In this document: in pieces, positions 1 to 5,080 of the stretch
Numbering within the stretch: the stretch's first letter is position 1
Layout: each line of letters opens with the position of its first letter
Source: an uncultured Ardenticatenia bacterium
GTDB taxonomy: Bacteria > Chloroflexota > Anaerolineae > Promineifilales > Promineifilaceae
Length of the DNA: 5,243 nt
Direction: 5' to 3'
NCBI GenBank assembly: GCA_937858165.1
Contig: CALLZA010000284.1
Location: 1-5,243 of the forward strand
Translations under genes and position numbers: made by a program
The notes under the pieces: model-generated
The model's database searches: none
What the model was told of the DNA's origin: nothing
What the model saw: only the letters and a program-made list of their open reading frames with translations

Positions 1-194
1 GTAGTCTAAGACATCAGTGGTGTCAGAGTCACGAATCGCACAGAAGTGCGCGTGCTGTCGAGCACACAACGATACCTTTACAAGTATGCTGCTTTAGTAC
101 AGCTGCTTTGTACGGTGAGAATCTTCTATCGTATTTCTGAATTGTTGACGAAGCACGCAGAGATAGTGAAGCGCGTTTGTAGTATTGTTTTTTT
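1..194. other. Non-genomic sequence outside the P7 adapter
   Basis: This stretch lies beyond the outer end of the P7 flow-cell sequence, where a library molecule has no further bases. Read on the minus strand, away from the insert, it starts with seven A (T188-194 on plus) and becomes patternless mixed sequence of much lower GC than the insert. That is the pattern expected when a sequencer keeps calling bases past the end of a short fragment. The only open frame is the readthrough of the truncated glycosyltransferase at 261-462, and I find no gene, RNA or repeat in it. An unrelated fragment joined by the assembler is the alternative, but the A-run abutting P7 favours readthrough noise. Confidence 0.8.
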
Positions 195-218
195 CAAGCA
201 GAAGACGGCATACGAGAT
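195..218 (+). other. Illumina P7 flow-cell adapter
   Basis: The 24 bases match the Illumina P7 oligonucleotide from memory, starting CAAGCAGAAGACGG and ending ACGAGAT. It is followed without a gap by an 8-nt index and the Nextera Read 2 adapter, the exact order in a Nextera library molecule. It is synthetic sequence left by incomplete trimming. Confidence 0.98.
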
Positions 219-226
219 CTAGTACG
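219..226 (+). other. Nextera i7 index (CTAGTACG, matches N702)
   Basis: The eight bases between P7 and the Read 2 adapter are CTAGTACG. This is the adapter-strand form of Nextera index N702 (read as CGTACTAG). It identifies the sample barcode and has no biological role. Confidence 0.93.
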
Positions 227-260
227 GTCTCGTGGGCTCGGAGATGTGTATAAGAGACAG
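227..260 (+). other. Nextera Read 2 adapter with Tn5 mosaic end
   Basis: This is the 34-nt Nextera transposase adapter: GTCTCGTGGGCTCGG followed by the 19-bp Tn5 mosaic end AGATGTGTATAAGAGACAG at 242-260. Genomic insert begins at 261. Read in reverse, it fuses the peptide VSYTHLRAHET to the truncated glycosyltransferase. Read forward, it gives spurious starts such as MCIRDR and MYKRQ. Confidence 0.99.
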
Positions 261-462
261 GGTTCACCGGGCGCAGCCGGACGCGCGACGAGGTATAGGC
301 CAGAGCGCTGCCCGGCGCCTGGCCGTCATAGACGGGCGCGACGTGGACGACCTCCGCGAACAACTCCGCCAGATGGTCAAGTTCGCGCACGGTCGGCCCC
401 CAACCGACGAGTTGGCCGGCGGCGCGGTAGTGCGGGGTGTGGGAGACAATGAGTAGGCGCAT
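261..462 (-). CDS. Glycosyltransferase, N-terminal fragment (3' end cut by adapter)
   Basis: Only the first 67 codons are genomic. The protein begins MRLLIVSHTPHYRAAG and has the layout of the N-terminal Rossmann half of a GT-B (GT4-like) glycosyltransferase: a first beta strand (LLIVSHTPHY), a glycine-containing acceptor-side loop (GQLVGWGPTVRELDHLA), then helix and strand (LAELFAEVVHVAPVYDG). The donor-binding C-terminal half is missing, so substrate and linkage cannot be told. The frame runs on through the adapter to position 94, but those roughly 55 residues (VSYTHLRAHET onward) are synthetic and must not be annotated. The start at 462 lies 13 bp after the stop of the preceding glycosyltransferase. 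Its upstream region is a heptamer repeat without a clear Shine-Dalgarno, so translation may depend on reinitiation. It is probably the fifth gene of the polysaccharide operon. The general class is fairly secure; family assignment rests on about 65 residues. Confidence 0.75.
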
Positions 463-464
463 TT

Positions 465-503
465 CGAGTGACGAGTTACGAGTGACGAGTGACGAGTTCA
501 GAG
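465..503. repeat. Heptamer tandem repeat (CTCGTCA) at a gene junction
   Basis: On the coding (minus) strand the heptamer CTCGTCA or a one-base variant is repeated. Plus-strand units are cgag (465-468), tgacgag (469-475), ttacgag (476-482), tgacgag (483-489), tgacgag (490-496) and a degenerate ttcagag (497-503). Seven is not a multiple of three, so successive units are read in different frames, giving the C-terminal residues SELVTRHS of the upstream glycosyltransferase. The variant unit at 476-482 supplies its TAA stop. The next gene's ATG begins two bases beyond the array, so the repeat forms the whole intergenic region. The unit with flanks (AGTGACGAG) recurs at 4096-4104. Confidence 0.88.
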
Positions 504-1702
504 ACGGCGGCGTCGGGCATGAGTCGGCCGGCGGCGGTCAGAACCTCGCGGAAGAGGCGGTCGTAGTCGGCGACGCGGTCGGCCCAGGTGGCGCGGGCGG
601 CCAGTTCGCGGGCGCGGCGCCCCATGCGGGCGCGGGCGTCGCCGTCGTCCAGCAGGGCGACGATGGCCGCGGCCGTCGCTTCCGGGTCGTCGGGCGGCAC
701 GCTGACGCCCGTCTCCCCCTCGCGGATGGCCTCTGTCAGGCCGCAGCCGCGGCTGACGACGGCCGGCACGCCACACAGCGCCGCCTCCTGCACGACGATG
801 CCATACCCCTCCACGTCGCCGCCGGCCGTCCGCCGGCTGACCAGAACAAACAGGTCGGCCCGGTTGTAGAGCGCCGGCAGGTCGTCGTCATCGACCGCGC
901 CGGTGAAGCGCACGGCATGGGCCACGCCCAGTTCCTCGGCCAGCGCCGTAAACGCCGCTTGCTTCTCCGGAATCCCGGCCATGACGTAGACCACGTCGGG
1001 ATGGACGGCCAGGACGCGCGGCAGGGCACGGATGACCACGTCTTGCGCCTTGCGGTCGCCGACGCGGCCGACGGTGAGCAGGACCGGCGCACCGGGTAGG
1101 GGCAATAGGGCCGGGGAGCGGGAGAGCAGGGGAGCAGAGGTTGGCCCAAAGCGGTCGCCGTCGGCGGCGTTGGGGATGACCAGCAGCCGGCGCGGTCGGC
1201 CGGCGGCGCGGACCAGCCCGGCGGTGTAGTCGCTGACGGCGACGACGGCCGCCGCTCCGGCGATGGCCCGTCCGGTCATCGCCCGGGCCACGGCCGAATC
1301 GCTGTGAAACTCGCTGCCGTGGCCGACGGCGACGACGGGCAGGCGGCAGATCGGGCCGAGGACCGCCGCCAACCACAGCGCCCGCCGGCCGGTCGCCAAC
1401 AGCAGGTCGGGCCGCGCGGCGCGCATGGCCTGGCCGATGGCGCGCAGTCGGGCCGCGATAGTCGTCGCGTGCCCACCAGCGCGCCCCGGCAGCGGCACGA
1501 CGGCGAACGGCTGGCGACTATTGAACGCCGCGCGCGCCGCCGCCGGCGCATACTCCTGCGCCGTGACAACCGTCACGGCCCAGCCGCGCGCCGTCAGTTG
1601 GCGCGCCAACTGGTAGGCGTGGGTGCCGATGCCGCCCGGCCCGGGCGGGAATTCGCTGCTCAACAGCAGCAGGCGCGGCGTGTCAGTGGCAGTAGCACTC
1701 AT
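476..1702 (-). CDS. GT4 family glycosyltransferase (GT-B fold), complete
   Basis: A 408-residue cytosolic glycosyltransferase of normal GT4 length. It most likely adds a sugar from a nucleotide-sugar donor to a lipid-linked surface glycan at the inner membrane face. The N-terminal domain opens with LLLLSSEFPPGPGGIGTH (about residues 11-28), the glycine-rich loop typical of GT4 enzymes. The donor domain begins at LLTVGRVGDRKAQD (about 208-221), with the GR and RK residues that contact donor phosphates. It carries the E-X7-E motif EGYGIVVQE (about 298-306), followed by GVPAVVSRGCGLTEAI. I chose the ATG at 1702 because it overlaps the upstream stop as ATGA. The frame stays open to 1798, but that would add 32 low-complexity Arg/Ala residues before the first beta strand. 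No strong Shine-Dalgarno precedes 1702, which agrees with coupled translation. An octamer repeat at 1114-1137 encodes a hydrophobic loop between the domains, and the last eight codons come from the heptamer repeat. Donor and acceptor are unknown. Confidence 0.92.
   Translation of the reverse strand: MSATATDTPRLLLLSSEFPPGPGGIGTHAYQLARQLTARGWAVTVVTAQEYAPAAARAAFNSRQPFAVVPLPGRAGGHATTIAARLRAIGQAMRAARPDLLLATGRRALWLAAVLGPICRLPVVAVGHGSEFHSDSAVARAMTGRAIAGAAAVVAVSDYTAGLVRAAGRPRRLLVIPNAADGDRFGPTSAPLLSRSPALLPLPGAPVLLTVGRVGDRKAQDVVIRALPRVLAVHPDVVYVMAGIPEKQAAFTALAEELGVAHAVRFTGAVDDDDLPALYNRADLFVLVSRRTAGGDVEGYGIVVQEAALCGVPAVVSRGCGLTEAIREGETGVSVPPDDPEATAAAIVALLDDGDARARMGRRARELAARATWADRVADYDRLFREVLTAAGRLMPDAAVSELVTRHS
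1114..1137. repeat. Degenerate octamer tandem repeat inside the GT4 gene
   Basis: The coding strand shows three adjacent 8-bp units, CTGCTCCC, CTGCTCTC and CCGCTCCC, at plus positions 1130-1137, 1122-1129 and 1114-1121. They encode the stretch around SAPLLSRSPALLPL, between the two Rossmann domains just before LLTVGR. The GCTCCCC core is shared with the 16-bp duplication at 4725-4756 in the GT2 gene, so both may come from one family of dispersed simple repeats. Confidence 0.7.
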
Positions 1703-3168
1703 CGCCGCTTCGTCCGTTGCAAACCGACGCGCTGCATACCGACGCGGGGCGCGACTTCGCGCGGCGCGGCCGGCGGCTCTTCGGCGTCCACTTGCCAATC
1801 GACAAGCGCCAGCGCGAAGGCCAGGGAGATAGCGACAATGCGCGTGGCGCTGTGGGCCATAATCGACAGTGACCAGACGGCCATGGCGGCCGAGATGCCC
1901 CGCGCCAGCCCCGGCTGGGTGCGTACATAGCGTTTCAGCAACATCCAGCCCATCAGGGCAATGATCAACACGCCAAACAGCCCGTGTTCGGCCAACAGCC
2001 GGGTGTACTCGGTGTGGGTGCCGATGGAGTCGCCTAACAGGTACTCATGGTAGGGCATCGACCCGCCCACACCTGTGCCCAGTAGCCGGTTTTCCTCGAA
2101 CGCCAGCAGGTCGGCCTGGGCCAACTCCAGGCGACCGGTCGTGTCCAGGTCCTGGAAGCGGGCCGTCACCGCGCCGGTGGAGAGGTCATCGAGCCAGGGG
2201 TAGATGCCGCCGAAGACGAGGGCCGTGAACAGAGCCAGGAGCACCAGGAAACGACCGCGCGCGCCGGGCGCGCGCCAGAGGTGCATGCCCAGCGCCAGCC
2301 CGGCCACAATCAGGCTATAGAGGCCGCCCCGCGAAAAGGTCAAAATGCTCTGCACAATCATGCCCACTGTCAGCAGGGCGATGAGCAGCCGCGCCGCCCG
2401 CGCCCGCGGCAACAACACGAGCAAGATGAAGCCGGCCAGCGCGCCCAGGCTAAGGACGTTGGAGACCTGGTTGGCCCCGAAGTCACCACTGCGAATCCAG
2501 CTGGAAGCCCCGGAGAAGGAGTCGACGCCGATCTGGGTGATGGTGCTATAGCTGGCCAGGAAGAGGACGCCGCTGATGGGCGCCAGCAGCGCCAGCAGCA
2601 GCCCGCCGGCCGTGCGGCGTCCCACCGGTCTGCCCCACAAGTAGAGCGCCGCCAAAGCCAGCGCCAGATAGGCCGACAGATTGAAGCTGATCTGGTCGAA
2701 CGCCTCGTCGAAACTGAGATCGAGCAAAGCCAGGGCCACGGCCGGCAACAGGGCGGCCATGAGCATCAACGGCTCGAACGCCCGCAGCCGCCCGCCGCTG
2801 CGCCGCCACTCCGACACCAGGGCCACGAGGGCCACCAGCCCCAGGGCGTACTTGCCATACTCCCAGAACACACGCGCCTCGGCCATGCGCCACAACACTT
2901 CGCTGGCGGCGATGTAGGCCAGGGTGTAGATGACCAGGCGCGAACGGCCGAGCAGCGCCCAACGGACACCGGCCAACGTTACCAGCACGGCGTGGGCCGT
3001 GGCCAGCGGCCATAACGACTCCATGGCCAGCGCCAGCGGCAGGTGGGCCAGCAGGAAGATGATGACCCGCAGGCTATAGGAACCGGCCAGTTGCCGGGCC
3101 GAGTTTTCGGGCAGCGTGCTCGCTTTCGCCGCCAGGGTGGGATCGGTCGATTGGGGCATCAGCATCAT
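1699..3168 (-). CDS. O-antigen ligase/polymerase-like membrane protein (Wzy_C type)
   Basis: A 489-residue inner-membrane protein with about 12-14 predicted hydrophobic segments (roughly 35-50, 56-74, 78-93, 106-119, 133-150, 163-178, 186-206, 236-254, 260-276, 281-297, 306-324, 394-411 and two more to 457). The pattern matches the O-antigen ligase/polymerase superfamily. Landmarks are a serine-arginine turn at a helix start (LTFSRGG, 277-282), a large loop (about 325-393) with TGRLELAQADLLAFEENR and GTGVGG, and HTEYTRLLAEHGLFG (385-399), the conserved H-x-E/N-Y helix of the family. Such proteins polymerise or transfer undecaprenyl-linked glycans on the outer membrane face; polymerase and ligase cannot be separated from sequence alone. 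The ATG at 3168 overlaps the upstream stop as ATGA and has AGAGGAG 11 nt upstream; ATGs at 3165 and 3159 are alternatives. The hydrophilic tail ends in a pentapeptide duplication, RVGMQ-RVGLQ. Flanking glycosyltransferases support a surface-polysaccharide role. Confidence 0.9.
   Translation of the reverse strand: MMLMPQSTDPTLAAKASTLPENSARQLAGSYSLRVIIFLLAHLPLALAMESLWPLATAHAVLVTLAGVRWALLGRSRLVIYTLAYIAASEVLWRMAEARVFWEYGKYALGLVALVALVSEWRRSGGRLRAFEPLMLMAALLPAVALALLDLSFDEAFDQISFNLSAYLALALAALYLWGRPVGRRTAGGLLLALLAPISGVLFLASYSTITQIGVDSFSGASSWIRSGDFGANQVSNVLSLGALAGFILLVLLPRARAARLLIALLTVGMIVQSILTFSRGGLYSLIVAGLALGMHLWRAPGARGRFLVLLALFTALVFGGIYPWLDDLSTGAVTARFQDLDTTGRLELAQADLLAFEENRLLGTGVGGSMPYHEYLLGDSIGTHTEYTRLLAEHGLFGVLIIALMGWMLLKRYVRTQPGLARGISAAMAVWSLSIMAHSATRIVAISLAFALALVDWQVDAEEPPAAPREVAPRVGMQRVGLQRTKRR
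1717..1746. repeat. 15-bp tandem duplication in the ligase C-terminal tail
   Basis: Two adjacent 15-bp units, 1717-1731 and 1732-1746, match at 13 of 15 positions (coding strand CGCGTCGGTATGCAG and CGCGTCGGTTTGCAA). The unit is a multiple of three, so the copies encode the pentapeptides RVGMQ and RVGLQ in the basic tail just before the stop at 1699. This looks like a simple in-frame duplication with no evident function. Confidence 0.75.
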
Positions 3169-4880
3169 GTGGAAATCAACTCCTCTTCGGCCGCCGATTC
3201 ATAGGCCGGGATGGATGGAAAGCGGTCAAGCATGGCCCGCCCCTGGGCCAACCGGGCGCGGTTCTGTCGCCAGGTGTCGGGCAGCGCCAGCAGCATCAGC
3301 GCGGCGCGCAGCAGGCGACGCGCCCGGCGGCCGTCGCCGCGCAGGCTGCTCACGGTGCGGATGAGCAGCGCTTCGTGCGCCTGGCGCGGCGAAAAGTAAC
3401 GGCTCCAGTAGTACCCCTCGGTCGGGGCCAGCAGGTGGCGGCCGGTCAGGCTGCCGCGGCTGCCGCCGCGGGTGACGACGCGCGCCCGGTGCTGCCGCAA
3501 CCCGCCGCGCGGGGCGTGCAGGTGGAGCACCGACGCGCCGGGGTTCAGCCCCAGCGTGCGGCCGGCCAGATAGAGGCGCATGCCCAGGTCGCCGTCAGCC
3601 CGTTCGCCGCGCTCATAGGCCAGGTCGAACAGCCCGGCGTCGGCCAGCGCCGCCCGTCGCAGCATGGCATTGTTCGTCGGAAAGACGTCACTATCGCGCA
3701 CCAGCCCGAAAGCGGCCGGCAGCGCCCCCGCGCCCAACTCCTCGGCCACGCCGCACGAGGCATCGACGCCGAAGCGGGCCAGGTAGGCCAGGTGGCGGGC
3801 GATAAGGTCGGGCGGTACTTCGTCGTCGTCATCGAGGAACAGGACGACGTCGCCACGGGCCACGGCCAGTCCGGCGTTGCGCGACGAGCACTGGCCGGCC
3901 GTGTCGCGCTGAATGACGCGCAGCGGCAGGTCGGCGAAGCGTGCCGGCCACGTGGTGTCCCGTTCCTCGGCCGCGGTCTGGTCAACGACGATGATTTCCA
4001 GCGGCGGCACACTCTGTGCCCGCAGGTGATCGAGCAGAACGAACAAGTGCGGGTAGCGGTCGAGCGTCGGAATGAGGACAGTGACCGTCGGGAGAAGTGA
4101 CGAGGGGCGGGCGGCGCGTGGCCCGTGGCTAATGTCGTCCGGGTTATGGAGCGGGGCGAGTAGCGCGTGGCCGGCGGCGGGTGGCGTGGCCGCGCGCCAG
4201 GCATTGAGCGTCGCGACCGGCGACGCGCCGTGGCGGACGGCCCGCGAGGCGGCCCACGCCGTCCAGACGCGGCCGTAGCGCCGGCGGGCGAAGCGGAGTT
4301 CGTCGGCCAACGTGAGTTCTGTTGTAGGGGCGGGTCTAAGGCCCGCCCCTACCATCGTATCTGGCAGGAGATAGGGCACATGGCGCATCATCGCCCCGCG
4401 CCCAATCCAGCGGTGGCCCAACTCCAGCGCCGCGCCGGTCAACGTCTCGAAGTCCGGGTCGGGGCCACCCAACTGCCGCACCACCTCGGCCCGCGCCAGA
4501 CAGGCCCGCAGCGACAGCCGCCACGACACGGCCGGGGCATCCGGCTGCGGGTCGCGGTTGAAGCGCCACACCGGATCAACGAAGTCGATGACGCACGGCA
4601 AGCCGCCCATGCCCAGCCGCAGTCCGCCGTGCCAGACGTCGCCCGGCCCGGACAGCAAGGCGACCACCCGATCGGGGTTGGGCGCGCCGAGGGCGGCATC
4701 CCAGAAAAGGAGGGCGGTCGGGCGGGCAGGGGAGCCGGGGGGCAGGGGAGCCGGGGAGTCGAGAGTGGCCGCGACAGCCGACGCGACGGCAGATACCGTG
4801 GCGCTGACAAGGCGCGTCTCGCCCAGTGGCCAGTCAGGGGCCGGTTGTCCATCACTCAGGCAGATGAGATCAACGCGCAT
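3165..4880 (-). CDS. GT2 family glycosyltransferase with degenerate N-terminal GT-A-like domain
   Basis: A 571-residue protein in two parts. The C-terminal half is a GT2 (GT-A fold) transferase: TVTVLIPTLDRYPHL (about 265-279), nucleotide-binding strand LEIIVVDQT, QCSSRNAGLAVARGD (about 330-344), the metal-binding DXD site in LFLDDDDE (about 347-354), and ERADGDLGMR (about 426-435), which holds the usual catalytic acid. It should add a sugar to a growing glycan on the cytosolic membrane face. The N-terminal half also shows a GT-A-like layout (LLFWDAALG, then LELGHRWIGRG and HVPYLLP), but DAA stands where the DXD would be, so it is probably not catalytic. I chose ATG 4880 because GGAG lies 6 nt upstream. 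ATG 4892 would add METT and has no good Shine-Dalgarno. It overlaps the preceding gene by 11 bp, and its stop forms ATGA with the ligase start. Repeats interrupt it at 4725-4756, 4324-4352 and 4096-4191, all in presumed linkers or loops. Substrate is unknown. Confidence 0.9.
   Translation of the reverse strand: MRVDLICLSDGQPAPDWPLGETRLVSATVSAVASAVAATLDSPAPLPPGSPARPTALLFWDAALGAPNPDRVVALLSGPGDVWHGGLRLGMGGLPCVIDFVDPVWRFNRDPQPDAPAVSWRLSLRACLARAEVVRQLGGPDPDFETLTGAALELGHRWIGRGAMMRHVPYLLPDTMVGAGLRPAPTTELTLADELRFARRRYGRVWTAWAASRAVRHGASPVATLNAWRAATPPAAGHALLAPLHNPDDISHGPRAARPSSLLPTVTVLIPTLDRYPHLFVLLDHLRAQSVPPLEIIVVDQTAAEERDTTWPARFADLPLRVIQRDTAGQCSSRNAGLAVARGDVVLFLDDDDEVPPDLIARHLAYLARFGVDASCGVAEELGAGALPAAFGLVRDSDVFPTNNAMLRRAALADAGLFDLAYERGERADGDLGMRLYLAGRTLGLNPGASVLHLHAPRGGLRQHRARVVTRGGSRGSLTGRHLLAPTEGYYWSRYFSPRQAHEALLIRTVSSLRGDGRRARRLLRAALMLLALPDTWRQNRARLAQGRAMLDRFPSIPAYESAAEEELIST
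3180..3186 (-). promoter_or_regulatory. Shine-Dalgarno AGAGGAG for the ligase gene
   Basis: AGAGGAG on the minus strand lies 11 nt before the ATG at 3168 and 14 nt before the next ATG at 3165. It sits inside the last codons of the GT2 gene (EEELIST). The spacing is somewhat long but favours the 3168 start, which is also the one coupled by ATGA to the GT2 stop. Confidence 0.55.
4096..4191. repeat. Repeat-rich interdomain linker of the GT2 gene
   Basis: This segment encodes the Ala/Pro-rich linker between the degenerate domain and the catalytic GT2 domain. It holds GCGCGTGGCC twice (4114-4123 and 4163-4172), a shorter GGCGTGGCC (4183-4191), and AGTGACGAG (4096-4104), the heptamer unit seen at 465-496. 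The protein here is variable-looking (PPAAGHALLAPLHNPDD, then HGPRAARPSSLLP). It appears to be a linker built from dispersed simple repeats. Confidence 0.55.
4324..4352. repeat. Palindromic element inserted in frame in the GT2 gene
   Basis: A perfect 11-bp inverted repeat: GTAGGGGCGGG (4324-4334) and CCCGCCCCTAC (4342-4352) around the 7-nt centre TCTAAGG. It lies wholly inside the GT2 reading frame and encodes about VGAGLRPAPT, between HVPYLLPDT and ELTLADELRF. The frame is kept on both sides. The strong symmetry and strand-neutral sequence are those of a dispersed palindromic repeat, not of codon-constrained DNA. I recall near-identical sequences, with the peptide VGAGLRPAPT, as dispersed repeats in Chloroflexota and other environmental genomes, but cannot confirm this here. 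A transcript would form a stable hairpin. It is not a terminator, since it has no U tract and lies mid-gene. Confidence 0.85.
4725..4756. repeat. Exact 16-bp tandem duplication in the GT2 gene
   Basis: GGCAGGGGAGCCGGGG occurs at 4725-4740 and again at 4741-4756 without mismatch. Sixteen is not a multiple of three, so the copies are read in different frames, giving SPAPLPPGSPARP before the strand TALLFWDA of the degenerate domain. The flanks stay in frame. It resembles the octamer array at 1114-1137. Confidence 0.9.
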
Positions 4881-5080
4881 GGTCGTCTCCATAGCTCAAA
4901 CCGGCCACTCGCCCGTCGTAGGGTGGGTTGTCTAGCCGCCCCACCCCGCCCTGCGCCAATTCGCGAAAAAAGCGGTCAAAAGCGGCAATCTGCGCCTCCG
5001 CCCGAAAGCAGGTCTTCACCCGTTCGCGCCCCGCCGCGCCCATCTGCCGCCGCAGGGCCGGATCATCGGCCAGCCGCGCC
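4870..5080 (-). CDS. GT4-type glycosyltransferase, C-terminal fragment (5' end cut by adapter)
   Basis: Only the last 69 complete codons are genomic. The sequence ARLADDPALRRQMGAAGRERV followed by FRAEAQIAAFDRFFREL is the typical C-terminal end of GT4 glycosyltransferases: a short helix after the donor domain, then the arm that crosses back to the N-terminal domain. No catalytic motif is retained, so function beyond the class cannot be stated. The MCIRDR that opens this frame at 5097 is translated from the Nextera mosaic end and is not protein sequence. After the usual end (about residue 41) there is a 28-residue extension, GGVGRLDNPPYDGR onward, encoded by the imperfect palindrome at 4918-4946. 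This suggests that repeat insertion lengthened the protein. The stop at 4870 lies 11 bp inside the GT2 gene, so the two are probably co-translated. Confidence 0.75.
4887..4890 (-). promoter_or_regulatory. Shine-Dalgarno GGAG deciding the GT2 start
   Basis: GGAG on the minus strand is 6 nt upstream of the ATG at 4880. The other in-frame ATG at 4892 overlaps this motif and lacks a comparable one upstream. This is the main reason for annotating the start at 4880. Confidence 0.6.
4918..4946. repeat. Imperfect palindrome, possible degenerate relative of the 4324 element
   Basis: GGGTGGG (4921-4927) and CCCACCC (4940-4946) form a 7-bp inverted repeat around a 12-nt centre with TCTAG. With its left flank it reads GTAGGGTGGG, close to GTAGGGGCGGG of the element at 4324, and total length and centre are similar. 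It encodes GVGRLDNPPY in the C-terminal extension of the partial GT4 gene. Kinship with the 4324 element is inferred by eye. Confidence 0.5.

Noticed and set aside
242..260. Tn5 mosaic ends at both insert borders, which could suggest a natural Tn5-like transposon of 4.8 kb
   Set aside because: Each mosaic end is followed outward by Nextera-specific tails, sample indexes and P5 or P7. There is no transposase or resistance gene, so this is library chemistry.
232..456. Plus-strand open frames starting in the left adapter (MGSEMCIRDR and MYKRQ starts)
   Set aside because: Their starts are synthetic and the rest is antisense to the glycosyltransferase fragment at 261-462. The composition is typical of GC-rich shadow frames.
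437..1099. Long plus-strand open frame of 220 codons
   Set aside because: It is antisense to the well-supported GT4 gene. The protein is low-complexity Gly/Ala/Asp/Arg without domain motifs, as expected opposite a GC-rich gene.
1703..1798. Upstream start at 1798 for the GT4 gene, giving 440 residues
   Set aside because: The extra 32 residues are an Arg/Ala-rich readthrough of the ligase 3' end in another frame. The ATGA overlap at 1699-1702 and the glycosyltransferase fold beginning right after it favour 1702.
2257..2275. Perfect GCGCGCGC inverted repeat with a 3-nt centre, a possible hairpin or terminator
   Set aside because: It lies in the middle of the ligase gene and encodes an ordinary Arg/Ala/Pro/Gly loop. 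It has no U tract, and alternating GC is inherently self-complementary in such GC-rich DNA.
2281..3015. Plus-strand open frame of 244 codons, rich in Gln, Arg, Ala and Gly
   Set aside because: It is antisense to the ligase membrane helices: leucine and alanine codons read in reverse give Gln, Arg and Gly. No motif or ribosome binding site supports it.
3375..4100. Plus-strand open frame of 241 codons
   Set aside because: It is a shadow of the GT2 catalytic domain on the other strand, with no recognisable fold and no context.
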